NCBI RefSeq assembly: GCF_900114475.1
Contig: NZ_FOTE01000035.1
Span: 1-37,210 of the forward strand
Reading direction: 5' to 3'
From: Paenibacillus sp. 1_12
Lineage (GTDB): Bacteria > Bacillota > Bacilli > Paenibacillales > NBRC-103111
DNA: 37,210 nucleotides
The first letter of the stretch is position 1, and each line of letters begins with the position of its first letter. The notes below the pieces were generated by a model. That model was not told the origin of the DNA and did not search any database. It saw only the letters and a list, made by a program, of their open reading frames with translations. The translations under genes and the position numbers were made by a program. This document shows positions 15,405 to 24,714 of the stretch, piece by piece.

Positions 15405-16382
15405 ATAAAAAAGCAAACGACACTTGGAAACATAAGGGTATACAAAAAGTCCGACATTTGGAAGCGGTTTAAAAAGCAGCGAGCGCTGCAAGCGTTTGTC
15501 CTGTTTGGCGTGGTGCATTTGATAGTCTTCTCATATACGCCAATGTTTGGAATATTGATGGCTTTCAAAAAGTATTCAATCGTTACCGGCGTACAGGGGA
15601 TTTTTACTAGCCCTTGGGTGGGACTGCAATATTTCAAGGAATTTGTAACCGATTACCGATTTGGCCAAATCGTAAGAAACACGCTTGTGCTTAGTTTTCT
15701 GAAAGTACTCTTTACGTTTCCGATTCCAATTATTTTTGCCATCATGCTGAACGAATTGCGCAACATCGCATTTAAGAGGTTTGTACAAACGGTAAGCTAT
15801 TTGCCTCATTTTATTTCATGGGTCGTCGTTGTTGGTCTGGCATTTTCATTTTTTTCATCGGACTCAGGCATGGTGAACAAAGTATTGATCTCGCTGGGAA
15901 TCATTGAAGCTCCTCTGACAATACTTACCGATGCCAGATCATTTTGGGGCCTTGCTGTCGGGAGTGCCATCTGGAAGGAGATGGGCTGGTGGGCCATTAT
16001 TTTCCTCGCTGCTGTGGCGGGTATTAACCCTTCCCTCTACGAAGCGGCACAAATAGACGGTGCAGGAAGATTGGCCCGAATCCGCTATATTACGCTGCCG
16101 GGCATCAAGGGAACGGTAGTTGTCGTGCTCATCCTTACCGTGGGCAATATTCTAGGCGGGGGACTGGTGGGATCGAACTTCGAACAAGCTTTTTTACTCG
16201 GAAACGACGTGAACAATTCGACATCCGAAATCGTACAGACGTATGCTTTCAAGGTAGGGCTGGCCGATGGCAGATACTCTTATGCAGCGGCCATTGATTT
16301 GATCCAATCGATCATCTCTGTTATCTTGATTTTCCTAAGCAACTATACTGCGAAAAGAGTAACTGGTTCAAGTTTATTTTAG
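15405..16382 (+). CDS. Carbohydrate ABC transporter permease, LplB-like, with probable ATA start
   Basis: First membrane subunit of a CUT1-type oligosaccharide importer. The frame contains the EAA loop YEAAQIDGAGRLARIRYITLPG and about six membrane segments. The first conventional start, GTG at 15510, has no ribosome site and would remove half of the first membrane helix. A perfect GGGAGGGG (15391-15398) is followed seven bases later by ATA AAA AAG CAA (15405), in frame and without stops. It would yield 325 residues with a basic N-terminal segment (KKQTTLGNIRVYKKSDIWKR) before the helix LQAFVLFGVVHLIVFSYTPM, exactly the family layout. I therefore place the start at the ATA codon. It may be a rare initiation codon or a recent ATG-to-ATA mutation. 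Confidence 0.85.
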   Translation: MKKQTTLGNIRVYKKSDIWKRFKKQRALQAFVLFGVVHLIVFSYTPMFGILMAFKKYSIVTGVQGIFTSPWVGLQYFKEFVTDYRFGQIVRNTLVLSFLKVLFTFPIPIIFAIMLNELRNIAFKRFVQTVSYLPHFISWVVVVGLAFSFFSSDSGMVNKVLISLGIIEAPLTILTDARSFWGLAVGSAIWKEMGWWAIIFLAAVAGINPSLYEAAQIDGAGRLARIRYITLPGIKGTVVVVLILTVGNILGGGLVGSNFEQAFLLGNDVNNSTSEIVQTYAFKVGLADGRYSYAAAIDLIQSIISVILIFLSNYTAKRVTGSSLF

Positions 16383-16398
16383 GGGGAATTGATACGAT

Positions 16399-17277
16399 AT
16401 GCTTTCTCGGGGAACATGGGAAGATAAGGCGATTGACGGCATCAATTACACTCTTCTCATCCTGATCGTTTGCATGACCTTATATCCCTTTTATTACGTG
16501 CTCGTCTTATCGTTTAATCAGGGAAGCGATTCAGTGGTTGGGGGCGTCTACTTGTGGCCGAGAAATTTTACCGTTGATAATTACGCTACCTTTATGTCGG
16601 ACTCGAACTGGTACAAAGCGTTCGGCGTTACCGTTTCAAGAGCGATAGTGGGATCGGTTCTGGGTGTTTTGTTCACCTTATTGATGGCCTACGGATTGGC
16701 CGCTAAAGATCTTCTGTTTCAAAAAACTTACTTTACGATCGTTATATTTGCCATGTATTTTTCAGGCGGACTGATTCCGTATTACGTTGTGCTGCGTTCT
16801 CTGGGCTTGCTGAATACGTTCTGGGTGTATGTGATTCCGACGATGATAAGTACGTTCTTTCTGTTGATCGCAGTCTCTTTCTTTCGCGAAATCCCTCAGG
16901 AATTAAGGGAGTCGGCACATTTGGATGGAGCGGGCGAAGTTTCCATATTCATCCGGATCATCCTTCCGATATCTAAGCCGCTTATCGCGACCATGGCCCT
17001 GTTTATGGGTGTCGGACAATGGAATGCCTGGTTAGATTCCGTTTATTTTGTTCAAAATGACAATTTGAGAACGCTTACTTTTCGGATGATTGAAACGATA
17101 AACAAAAGCCGGGTTCCCATTGATGCGATAGCATTTGCCTCGGATGCTTCCAACGTGACCAGTTATTCTCTTCAGGTGACTGCGCTGATTGTTTCCATTG
17201 CTCCGATCATTTGCGTATATCCGTTTTTACAAAAGTATTTTGTTCAGGGCATCATGCTGGGTTCAGTGAAAGAGTGA
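16399..17277 (+). CDS. Carbohydrate ABC transporter permease, YtcP/MalG-like
   Basis: Second membrane subunit of the importer (292 residues). Six hydrophobic segments are visible, beginning with YTLLILIVCMTLYPFYYVLV. The EAA loop, which docks on a shared ATPase, is LRESAHLDGAGEVSIFIRII near residue 180. AGGGGG lies upstream of the ATG, 16 bases after the LplB-like gene. No ATPase gene occurs in the locus, which is normal for these importers because a general MsmX/UgpC-like ATPase serves several of them. The substrate is probably an oligosaccharide handled by the GH95 enzyme downstream. Confidence 0.93.
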   Translation: MLSRGTWEDKAIDGINYTLLILIVCMTLYPFYYVLVLSFNQGSDSVVGGVYLWPRNFTVDNYATFMSDSNWYKAFGVTVSRAIVGSVLGVLFTLLMAYGLAAKDLLFQKTYFTIVIFAMYFSGGLIPYYVVLRSLGLLNTFWVYVIPTMISTFFLLIAVSFFREIPQELRESAHLDGAGEVSIFIRIILPISKPLIATMALFMGVGQWNAWLDSVYFVQNDNLRTLTFRMIETINKSRVPIDAIAFASDASNVTSYSLQVTALIVSIAPIICVYPFLQKYFVQGIMLGSVKE

Positions 17278-17328
17278 GAATCTTAATCAAAATCATGAAG
17301 CAACTGCTAAAACGAGGGAGGGGTTTGG

Positions 17329-18915
17329 ATGCGCAAATTTACTGTAAAGCGGTTGGCGAGTTTGACATTGGCAGTACTGATGATCTCATTGCTGCTGTCA
17401 GCTTGCAGTGGAAATGGCGGAACGAACGGTACCACCGGCGAAGCTGGGAATACCGGGGGAACGACGGATAACAAGAAAGCGAATACGGCGAACAAAGAGC
17501 CTATCGAGCTCACCTTGTTCATTAACCACAACTGGTACCCGATCAAGGAATTTAAAGGTCCGATCGCCGACAAAATTACAGAAAAAACGGGCGTCAAGCT
17601 TAAAGTAACCGTTGCGACGGACGAAAAGCAGCTTCCCGTGATGATCGCTTCAGGCGATTTGCCCGATATGATTTTTACAGCTACTGAAATTGATCGGCTT
17701 TCGAATTCTTCCCTATCTTATTCCTGGAATGAACTGATTGCGAAACATGCGCCCGATTTTAAAATCGATCAGACCCGAATAGCGGTCAATACTGCGGAAG
17801 ACGGCAAGTTCTATACGATTCGCAATGCCTTTGCGACGCAGGAGGAATGGGATGCCAACAAGTTCGCATTGGGCAATGACGGAAATCCGGGCGTAGGCGT
17901 CAGAACCGATATCATGAAAGAACTTGGAAATCCGCCGATCAAGACGCTTGATGATTTTGTCCGTGTGCTGGAACAAGTGAAAAGTAAATATCCGGATATG
18001 GTTCCGCTGATCATGGACAAAAACTGGATGGAGCAATATTTCAAAGTGCAGTTTGGCATCGATGTTGGCAATGACTTCTATGAACAGGACGGAAGCTTGC
18101 ACCTTGGCCTCACTCATCCTAAAATGCTCGATTATTATAAATTTATGAACAGCTTGTACAGAAAGGGACTTATATTAGCGGAAAATTTTGCTTTCAGTAA
18201 CGACCAAATCGACAATCAATATGCAGAAAGCGGTAAGGCGTTTGCTCATATGCATACGGTCAGCATTTCCGATGGCGATAATACGAAGCTTGAGCAGCAG
18301 GGTAAAAACTTCAGATTCCAACAATTGCCGACAGCCTTGACGCCGGAAGCCGTCATTGTGAATGCAAGTATCGGGTGGTCGGGAACTTTCATCACGAAGA
18401 ATAATAAGCATCCGAAGGAATCGATTCAACTTATGAAGTATTTGGCCAGCGAGGAAGGCAAGCAGTTGACCATGTTTGGAATCAAAGGCGAGCATTGGGA
18501 CTTGAGCCCGGAAGGATATCCGAAATTCAAGTACAACACGACGGACGGGAACTTTATCAATGCTACCGGATTGAAATGGTGGTACTTATATTCGGACGCC
18601 ATCGTCGAAGGTCTTCGGGGATATGTTCCCGGTACACAAACGACCGAAGCGTTGCTGCAGGCCAAAGCCATTACGAAAGTCCGTCCTGTATTGGGATTAA
18701 TTCAACCTTTGGCGGATTCCAATGAAAGAACTATCAAAACCAAAATCGAGACGATGATCACTACGGAGAAGGTGAAGATCTTTTTGTCCAAATCCGAGGA
18801 AGAGGCGGTCCAAGCTTATAAAAATATGTTGAATATCGCCAAACAAATCGGTCTTGAGAAATACGAGCAATGGGCTACCCAGCAATATGCGGAGAAGAAA
18901 AAGCTGCTGAAATAG
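17329..18915 (+). CDS. Extracellular solute-binding lipoprotein, LplA/YtcQ-like
   Basis: Substrate-binding subunit of the sugar importer (528 residues, typical of the large LplA/YtcQ type). A lipoprotein signal peptide ends in the lipobox LLSAC, so the mature protein would begin at about Cys26, anchored to the outer membrane face. A Gly/Thr-rich linker follows, then the two-lobed binding fold (ELTLFINHNWYPIKEF; LPVMIASGDLPDMIF; PKESIQLMKYLASEEGKQL). GGGAGGGG precedes the ATG. It follows the second permease by 51 bases. The ligand is inferred to be an oligosaccharide from the GH95 gene in the same locus; no binding residues identify it. Confidence 0.93.
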   Translation: MRKFTVKRLASLTLAVLMISLLLSACSGNGGTNGTTGEAGNTGGTTDNKKANTANKEPIELTLFINHNWYPIKEFKGPIADKITEKTGVKLKVTVATDEKQLPVMIASGDLPDMIFTATEIDRLSNSSLSYSWNELIAKHAPDFKIDQTRIAVNTAEDGKFYTIRNAFATQEEWDANKFALGNDGNPGVGVRTDIMKELGNPPIKTLDDFVRVLEQVKSKYPDMVPLIMDKNWMEQYFKVQFGIDVGNDFYEQDGSLHLGLTHPKMLDYYKFMNSLYRKGLILAENFAFSNDQIDNQYAESGKAFAHMHTVSISDGDNTKLEQQGKNFRFQQLPTALTPEAVIVNASIGWSGTFITKNNKHPKESIQLMKYLASEEGKQLTMFGIKGEHWDLSPEGYPKFKYNTTDGNFINATGLKWWYLYSDAIVEGLRGYVPGTQTTEALLQAKAITKVRPVLGLIQPLADSNERTIKTKIETMITTEKVKIFLSKSEEEAVQAYKNMLNIAKQIGLEKYEQWATQQYAEKKKLLK

Positions 18916-18930
18916 ATTGTACCGCCACCA

Positions 18931-18958
18931 TTCACAAGCTCCTCGTTAGTGATATAAT
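18931..18958 (+). promoter_or_regulatory. Sigma-A promoter for the two-component/GH95 operon
   Basis: TTCACA (18931-18936), a 16-base spacer and TATAAT (18953-18958) lie between the binding-protein stop and the kinase start. This matches 5/6 and 6/6 to the consensus. It would allow the regulators and enzymes to be expressed apart from the transporter. Confidence 0.55.
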
Positions 18959-18989
18959 CGGAGTAAAATCATGACATGAGGTGCTGGGT

Positions 18990-20756
18990 ATGGGTCGCAA
19001 CATAATTTCCGTAAAGCATTTTTTCTCTGGTGTAAGCATTGTCAAAAAAATGATCATCGGCTATTTTTGCATCATATTTTTGCCCGTCGTTACTTTCGGA
19101 ATCTATTACTATAACCAGATGAGTGAAAGCATGATGGAAAGTGTCGTGATGAACAGGCAGCAGATCATGGAACAAGCCTACTACAACCTGAAGGTAGATT
19201 TGGATCATTTTGAATCGTTGTATCATTTGCTGCAGTACAACTATTTTGTCATCGACTATCTGAACGGATTTTACGAAACCGATTCCGAAAGCGTATACAA
19301 TTACCTCCGTTATATTAGCCCATTGCTGTTATTTTCGGTTTCAGGAAATCCCAATCTGGCTAGCATTAAAATTTACAAGAACAAGGACGAAGTATTTCCG
19401 ATCCCGACTCAGATTGTTAAAATCAATGAACTGAATACTGGTATCAAGGAGAAAATCGACAAGCTGAAGCCTAATGAAGGCATATGGATTTATGAGACCG
19501 AAGATCATGCTGGATTAACTTCGCTCTATTATTACCATAATTTGTATGATAACTCATTTATTGAAAATTTGGGTGTTCTGGAGATTAAAGTATCACCCAG
19601 TGTGTTTAAGCCTTTTTTCAAAGCTTTGGGCGCAGATTCCCATTGGGAGGTGTACTTGCTTACGGAACAAGAGGATATCGTAAACTTGGCTTTTGTTCCA
19701 CCTCGCCCAAATGCAAATAAAGACATATCCGATCTGAAAAAGCTGAGCAGCCATTCAACCGTATTCAACAGATTGAGGATCGATAAGCTGAAAATGAGTG
19801 TAGTTACGATCGGTGAAGTTAATGAAATGTTCGGAGATATTAAGTCAAAAGAAAAGGTTTTGGCCGCCGCCATTTTTGTATTGCTGTTATTGTTGTCCTT
19901 TATTTATTACATATTTGCCTCATCGGTTGCCAAACGTCTTACACGTCTTGCCAGGCATATGAGATCGGTCGGAGAAAACAATTTGAAGGTCTACCCTGAC
20001 CAAGGAAATGAAGATGAGATCGGTTTTTTGACCTCCTCTTATAATTCGATGGTTAGACGCATTGAAGAACTGATCAACAACATTCATCGCGCTGAATTGC
20101 TTCGAAAGGAAGCGGCCTTCAAAATGCTGCAGGCTCAGGTGAAACCGCACTTTCTGTACAATACGCTGGAAACGATCCGGATGATGGCTGAAGCCAAAAA
20201 TGTGCCGGAAGTGGCTGAGATTGCTTATTCGTTCGGGCAATTGATGCGGTACAGTCTGACTTCCTCACACGATGAAATTCAGTTGAGCAAGGAACTTGAA
20301 ATGGTTGGAAATTACTTGAAGATTCATCAAATTCGTTTGAGAAATCGGCTCCGGTTTGAAATGGACGGCATTTCCATAGCGGATTGCGTATCGTGCCCCC
20401 GTTTTATATTGCAGCCGATTGTGGAAAACTGCGTTGTTCACGGTTTATCCAAAACGAGGCGGCCGATAGAGATCCGGATTGGAATTTCACAGGACGATAC
20501 GTTTATCGTGATTACGGTTGAAGATAATGGGGGAGGGATGTCCCACAGCAAATTAAGCGAATTACGTTATACGCTGAGCAAGCCTGCGGATGCAACGTTT
20601 CAAGCCAACGAAGGCGGATTTGGTCTGATAAGTGTTAGCGAGCGTATTAAAATTTATTACGGCAGCGGTTCGCGGCTTGAAATGGATAGCGAAGAAGGAA
20701 AGGGAACGACGATTCGATTATTCCTGAATAAAAAGGGGGATGATGTCGATTGCTGA
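18990..20756 (+). CDS. Sensor histidine kinase, YesM-like (HAMP + His_kinase + HATPase)
   Basis: Membrane sensor (588 residues from the ATG at 18990, chosen because TGAGG lies eight bases upstream; a GTG at 18981 overlaps that site). Transmembrane helices lie near residues 17-40 and 290-315 and enclose a large extracellular domain of about 250 residues, probably a sugar or binding-protein sensor. A HAMP linker (about 315-365) leads to the phosphoacceptor box VKPHFLYNTLETIRMM with His387, then the N-box QPIVENCVVHGLS, G1 VEDNGGGM and G2 GGFGLISVSERI. Such LytS/YesM-type kinases pair with AraC-type response regulators next to LplABC-type importers. It overlaps its regulator gene by seven bases. 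Confidence 0.93.
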   Translation: MGRNIISVKHFFSGVSIVKKMIIGYFCIIFLPVVTFGIYYYNQMSESMMESVVMNRQQIMEQAYYNLKVDLDHFESLYHLLQYNYFVIDYLNGFYETDSESVYNYLRYISPLLLFSVSGNPNLASIKIYKNKDEVFPIPTQIVKINELNTGIKEKIDKLKPNEGIWIYETEDHAGLTSLYYYHNLYDNSFIENLGVLEIKVSPSVFKPFFKALGADSHWEVYLLTEQEDIVNLAFVPPRPNANKDISDLKKLSSHSTVFNRLRIDKLKMSVVTIGEVNEMFGDIKSKEKVLAAAIFVLLLLLSFIYYIFASSVAKRLTRLARHMRSVGENNLKVYPDQGNEDEIGFLTSSYNSMVRRIEELINNIHRAELLRKEAAFKMLQAQVKPHFLYNTLETIRMMAEAKNVPEVAEIAYSFGQLMRYSLTSSHDEIQLSKELEMVGNYLKIHQIRLRNRLRFEMDGISIADCVSCPRFILQPIVENCVVHGLSKTRRPIEIRIGISQDDTFIVITVEDNGGGMSHSKLSELRYTLSKPADATFQANEGGFGLISVSERIKIYYGSGSRLEMDSEEGKGTTIRLFLNKKGDDVDC

Positions 20757-21511
20757 AACTCATGATTGTCGACGACGAGCCTTATATATTGGAAGGTTTA
20801 GCGAAAATCGTAAGAGAAGCGGGGACGCCGTTCACCCGAATCGAAGAAGCGCTGGATGCCGTTGAGGCCACTGAGAAAATGAAAGATTTTGTACCGGATG
20901 TTACCATTACCGATTTAAATATGCCGGAAATTAGCGGATTCGAGCTCATTGAGGAAGCCAAACGGTTAGGTTATTGCAATCGTTTCATTATTCTTACGGG
21001 CTACGATAAATTTGACTATGCACGCAAAGCCATTCGAACAGGCGTAATCGACTATTTGCTGAAGCCAATCAACCGGGACGAAATTATCGCATTGCTGCAG
21101 TCCATCGCCCTGGAAATCGAAACCACACACAAGATCGCCGATCACAGCGAATATGGCCGTCATATGGACAAAATTTTACATTTTATCGAGGATCATTATG
21201 ATAACAGTCTGTCGCTTGAAGATCTGGCCTGCCACACTGGTTTGCACCCGAACTATATCAGCGGTTTATTCCGCAAAGAAACCGGTTTAACTTTTGTGAA
21301 CTACCTGAATTCGTTGCGCATTGACAAAGCAAGAAAATTGCTTGAAACAAAGCCGCATGTTCCGGTCAATACGATCGGCCAGCAGGTCGGTTTTGACAGC
21401 CCTCAGCATTTTACGAAAGTGTTTAAAAAGTATACGGGAATTACGCCCGGTTACTACAGATTGGCGGAAGATAACGACAATGAGAGAGGGGTCAGAATGG
21501 ACCCTTCATAA
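20750..21511 (+). CDS. Response regulator, YesN-like (receiver + AraC HTH), compact form
   Basis: A 253-residue cytoplasmic regulator. The receiver domain has the acidic pair in [13 protein letters not shown], the phosphorylated Asp55 in [10 protein letters not shown], and the Lys in [11 protein letters not shown] short linker of about 20 residues leads to the AraC-type double helix-turn-helix from about residue 150 ([39 protein letters not shown]). Most YesN proteins are longer because of a large linker; this one is minimal. The start is TTG at 20750, overlapping the kinase stop, with AAGGGGG upstream. It is predicted to activate the transporter and GH95 genes. Confidence 0.93.
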   Translation: MLKLMIVDDEPYILEGLAKIVREAGTPFTRIEEALDAVEATEKMKDFVPDVTITDLNMPEISGFELIEEAKRLGYCNRFIILTGYDKFDYARKAIRTGVIDYLLKPINRDEIIALLQSIALEIETTHKIADHSEYGRHMDKILHFIEDHYDNSLSLEDLACHTGLHPNYISGLFRKETGLTFVNYLNSLRIDKARKLLETKPHVPVNTIGQQVGFDSPQHFTKVFKKYTGITPGYYRLAEDNDNERGVRMDPS

Positions 21512-21528
21512 AAAGGAGCGGGCAAACA

Positions 21529-23904
21529 ATGAAACTATGGTACGCTAAACCAGGGAAATTATGGAATGAAGCATTACCAATCGGGAACGGACGGCTCGGA
21601 GGGATGGTTTTCGGCGGGAGCGGAACCGAAAAGATCCAATTAAACGAAGACACATTATGGTCCGGCGAGTTTCGCGATCTCAATAAGGCAGAAGCGCTTG
21701 AATACTTGCCGCAAGCGAGAAAGCTGATTGCGGAAGGCCGTTATGTCGAAGCCCAGCAAGTGGTTCAAACGAAAATGTTGGGCGAATGGAATGAATCTTA
21801 CATGCCTCTTGGATACTTGAACTTGGCTTTTGAACATGGGGACGACGTAACGAATTTCTCCAGAGAACTGGATCTCGATACGGCCGTTGCCAGAGTGCGA
21901 TATCAAAAAGGAGATAACGAATTTACCCGCGAGATGTTTGTTTCGGCGCCCGACCAAACGATTGTGGTTAGGTTAAGCTCGAAAACCCCGGGAGGCTTAA
22001 GCTTCCGCGTAAGTTTAGACAGTCAGCTGCCGTTCACGGCAAAAGCTGATATTCACAACACGCAGATCTCGATGAAGGTTCAATGTCCTTACCATGTAGA
22101 TCCGAATTACGTGAATGATAATGATGAGCCTATCGTCTTTAGGGAAGGGAAAGGGATGCACGCCGAAACCGTTCTGCATATCGTCATGGAAGACGGCCAA
22201 CTGACTGACAGCGGTAATGGCGTCATTACGATTAATGGAGCAAGCGCGGTGACACTCTTGCTCGCTGCAGCGACCAACCATCGTGAATTAAAGGGCAGTC
22301 AGGCAGATGGCAGTCAAGCCGATGAAGTATGCAGACTGACGATCGCAAATGCTGCGGCGATTTCCTATGATCGTCTGCGTGAACGTCATGTAAACGATTA
22401 TTACGCTTTGTATGGAAGAGTGGAGCTGGATTTGGGCGGTCAAGAGGAGGATACGATACCGACAGATGTGCGATTGGAACGGGCAGCAGCAGGACATGAA
22501 GACTCTGAACTGGTTGCAACGCTGTTTCAATTCGGACGATATCTGCTTATTGCTTCCTCTCGCCAAGGAACACAAGCGGCTAATCTACAAGGAATTTGGA
22601 ATGATGAGGTTCGTCCGCCATGGAGCAGCAATTATACGACAAATATTAATACACAGATGAATTATTGGCCTGCAGAGGTTTGCAATCTTTCGGAATGCCA
22701 CCTGCCTTTAATGGATTTGATCGAGGAAATTAGCATCACCGGGCGCGAAACAGCGATGACGCATTATGGTAGCCGCGGCTGGACGGCCCATCACAACGTG
22801 GATTTTTGGCGGACTACGGTTCCTGCGAAAGGCAGAGCGTGTTGGTCGTTCTGGCCGGTTGGCGGTCCTTGGTTAAGCCTTCATATGTGGGATCATTACG
22901 AGTTCACGCTGGATCGGGATTTTTTGGCGCAAACGGGTTACCCGGTTATGAAAGAAGCGGCTTTGTTTTGTTTGGATTGGCTGATTGAGGACAAAGACGG
23001 CTACTTGACGACGTCGCCATCTACTTCTCCAGAAAACGAGTTCCTGACTCCTGATGGAGAAGCGTCCGCCACCTGCGCTGGTTCGACAATGGACCTGTCG
23101 ATCGTACGTCAATTGTTCGGGCATGTGATTGAGAGCAGCCGTATTTTGGACCGGGACGCATCTCTTCGTAAGGAGCTGGAGCAAGCTCTTGCGCAGCTGC
23201 TGCCCTTCCGGGTTGGACGTCACGGGCAATTGCAGGAATGGTCCATCGATTTTGACGAAACAGAGATCGGGCATCGCCACTTCTCCCATTTATTTGGATT
23301 GTTTCCAGGCAATCAGGTTGACATTCACACGCAGCCGCAACTGGCAGCGGTGTTCCAAACAACGCTGGAACGCCGTCAACTGCACGGTTCAGGAAAGAAA
23401 GGATGGCCCGGCGTGTGGTGCATGCATTTTTGGGCGAGACTTGAGAATCCGGATAAAGCATACTCGCAAGTACAAAAAATGCTGCACGACCAACCGTCAT
23501 TTTATAATAATTTATTGAATGGACGCAACGTCTTTCAGATAGATGGGAATTTTGGGTTCACCTCGGGAATTGCCGAGATTTTGCTGCAATCCCACGCTGG
23601 GGAGCTATCCCTCCTTCCAGCTCTGCCCTCGGTTTGGGCGGAAGGGCATGTGAAGGGACTTCGCGCAAGGGGAGGCTACGAGGTGGATATGGATTGGAAA
23701 GACGGGAACATCACGCGGGCCGCTATTCATACGAAGGGAGCGGAGGCAGGCGAATGCCGAGTGAGATTGTCCGGCGCCAAGCTCCTTTCGGTACAGGCAG
23801 CTGTGGGCGAAGCCGTTGATTTCGAGTTCGTGGAGCCTTCCGTTTACCGGTTTGCGACTTCCGGCAGCGGTTCCTACATCCTGCAAACCGCAAGTGCGCA
23901 ATGA
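21529..23904 (+). CDS. Glycoside hydrolase family 95 (alpha-L-fucosidase/alpha-L-galactosidase type)
   Basis: An inverting exo-glycosidase of 791 residues. The N-terminal [20 protein letters not shown] and [16 protein letters not shown] are the opening signature of GH95. The (alpha/alpha)6 catalytic domain has [13 protein letters not shown], with Asn372 and Asn374 as the pair that activates water. Glu502 in SPENEF is the probable general acid and Asp672 in [14 protein letters not shown] is also conserved; residue roles are taken from the Bifidobacterium AfcA enzyme. No signal peptide is present, so it acts inside the cell on imported oligosaccharides. It lies 17 bases after the response regulator, behind AAAAGGAGCG. 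Fucose versus galactose specificity cannot be told, and no fucose-catabolic genes are adjacent. Confidence 0.93.
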   Translation: MKLWYAKPGKLWNEALPIGNGRLGGMVFGGSGTEKIQLNEDTLWSGEFRDLNKAEALEYLPQARKLIAEGRYVEAQQVVQTKMLGEWNESYMPLGYLNLAFEHGDDVTNFSRELDLDTAVARVRYQKGDNEFTREMFVSAPDQTIVVRLSSKTPGGLSFRVSLDSQLPFTAKADIHNTQISMKVQCPYHVDPNYVNDNDEPIVFREGKGMHAETVLHIVMEDGQLTDSGNGVITINGASAVTLLLAAATNHRELKGSQADGSQADEVCRLTIANAAAISYDRLRERHVNDYYALYGRVELDLGGQEEDTIPTDVRLERAAAGHEDSELVATLFQFGRYLLIASSRQGTQAANLQGIWNDEVRPPWSSNYTTNINTQMNYWPAEVCNLSECHLPLMDLIEEISITGRETAMTHYGSRGWTAHHNVDFWRTTVPAKGRACWSFWPVGGPWLSLHMWDHYEFTLDRDFLAQTGYPVMKEAALFCLDWLIEDKDGYLTTSPSTSPENEFLTPDGEASATCAGSTMDLSIVRQLFGHVIESSRILDRDASLRKELEQALAQLLPFRVGRHGQLQEWSIDFDETEIGHRHFSHLFGLFPGNQVDIHTQPQLAAVFQTTLERRQLHGSGKKGWPGVWCMHFWARLENPDKAYSQVQKMLHDQPSFYNNLLNGRNVFQIDGNFGFTSGIAEILLQSHAGELSLLPALPSVWAEGHVKGLRARGGYEVDMDWKDGNITRAAIHTKGAEAGECRVRLSGAKLLSVQAAVGEAVDFEFVEPSVYRFATSGSGSYILQTASAQ

Positions 23905-23935
23905 TCAAGAAGAGAACGCGAAGGGAGGGAACCGG

Positions 23936-24703
23936 ATGAGCCTGCAAGAAAAGGTCGCCTTGGTGACGGGAGCTACAGACGGGATTGGGAGAGCGGCTGC
24001 AGAAAAGCTGGGAGCGCTTGGAGTCAGAGTATCCGTATGCGGCAGAGATCAGGAGCGGGGAGAAGAAACGGTGTCCCGGATCGTTAGCCGGGGAGGTCAG
24101 GCGGTTTTTATCCGCGCTGACCTGCTTGATCCCGAAACGCCGTCGATGATGGTCGAGAAGACCATCGCTCATTGGGGTGGTCTCGATATCTTAATCAACA
24201 ATGCTGCTACAGTTTGCAACAAACGCGTCGAAGATATTTCACATGACGATTGGAACCGGCTGTTCGCCGTCAATTTAAAGAGTCCATTCTTCACGATCCA
24301 AGCCGCGCTGCCGCTGCTCAAACAAAGTCGCGGCAACGTCATAAATGTCAGTTCCATCAATGCGATCAAGAACGGCGTAAACAATGTCGTATACGATTCA
24401 TTGAAAGCGGCCTTGAACCATATGTCGCGGGGGTTGGCAAAGGACTTGCACGAGCAAGGAGTTCGCATCAACGTACTGATGCCCGGAGGAACACGAACTT
24501 CTTTGCTATACGAATGGTTCGGACAGCAAATCGATGACCCTGAAGCATTGAAGGAAAAAATAGCAGCGGTTCAAACGGAAAAACGGATGGCCGATCCGGA
24601 CTTTATGGCAGACGCTATCGCCTTTCTGGCGGATGATGATAAATCGGGATGGATTAATGGTGCAGCCATCCCGATTGACGGCGGATTACTTTTGAAATCG
24701 TGA
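23936..24703 (+). CDS. Short-chain dehydrogenase/reductase (SDR)
   Basis: An NAD(P)-dependent oxidoreductase (255 residues). The start ATG at 23936 has GGGAGGG directly upstream; an in-frame start at 23816 would overlap the GH95 gene. Visible motifs are TGATDGIG (cofactor loop), NNAAT (structural Asn-Asn-Ala), VINVSSINA (catalytic Ser) and the Tyr-Lys pair in VVYDSLKAALNHM. The C-terminus GAAIPIDGG is classical. In this setting it probably oxidises the sugar released by the GH95 enzyme, as L-fucose (or galactose) dehydrogenases of the SDR type do, but the substrate is inferred from position only. It is followed directly by the unknown protein gene. Confidence 0.92.
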   Translation: MSLQEKVALVTGATDGIGRAAAEKLGALGVRVSVCGRDQERGEETVSRIVSRGGQAVFIRADLLDPETPSMMVEKTIAHWGGLDILINNAATVCNKRVEDISHDDWNRLFAVNLKSPFFTIQAALPLLKQSRGNVINVSSINAIKNGVNNVVYDSLKAALNHMSRGLAKDLHEQGVRINVLMPGGTRTSLLYEWFGQQIDDPEALKEKIAAVQTEKRMADPDFMADAIAFLADDDKSGWINGAAIPIDGGLLLKS

Positions 24704-24714
24704 AGGAGGAAAAG

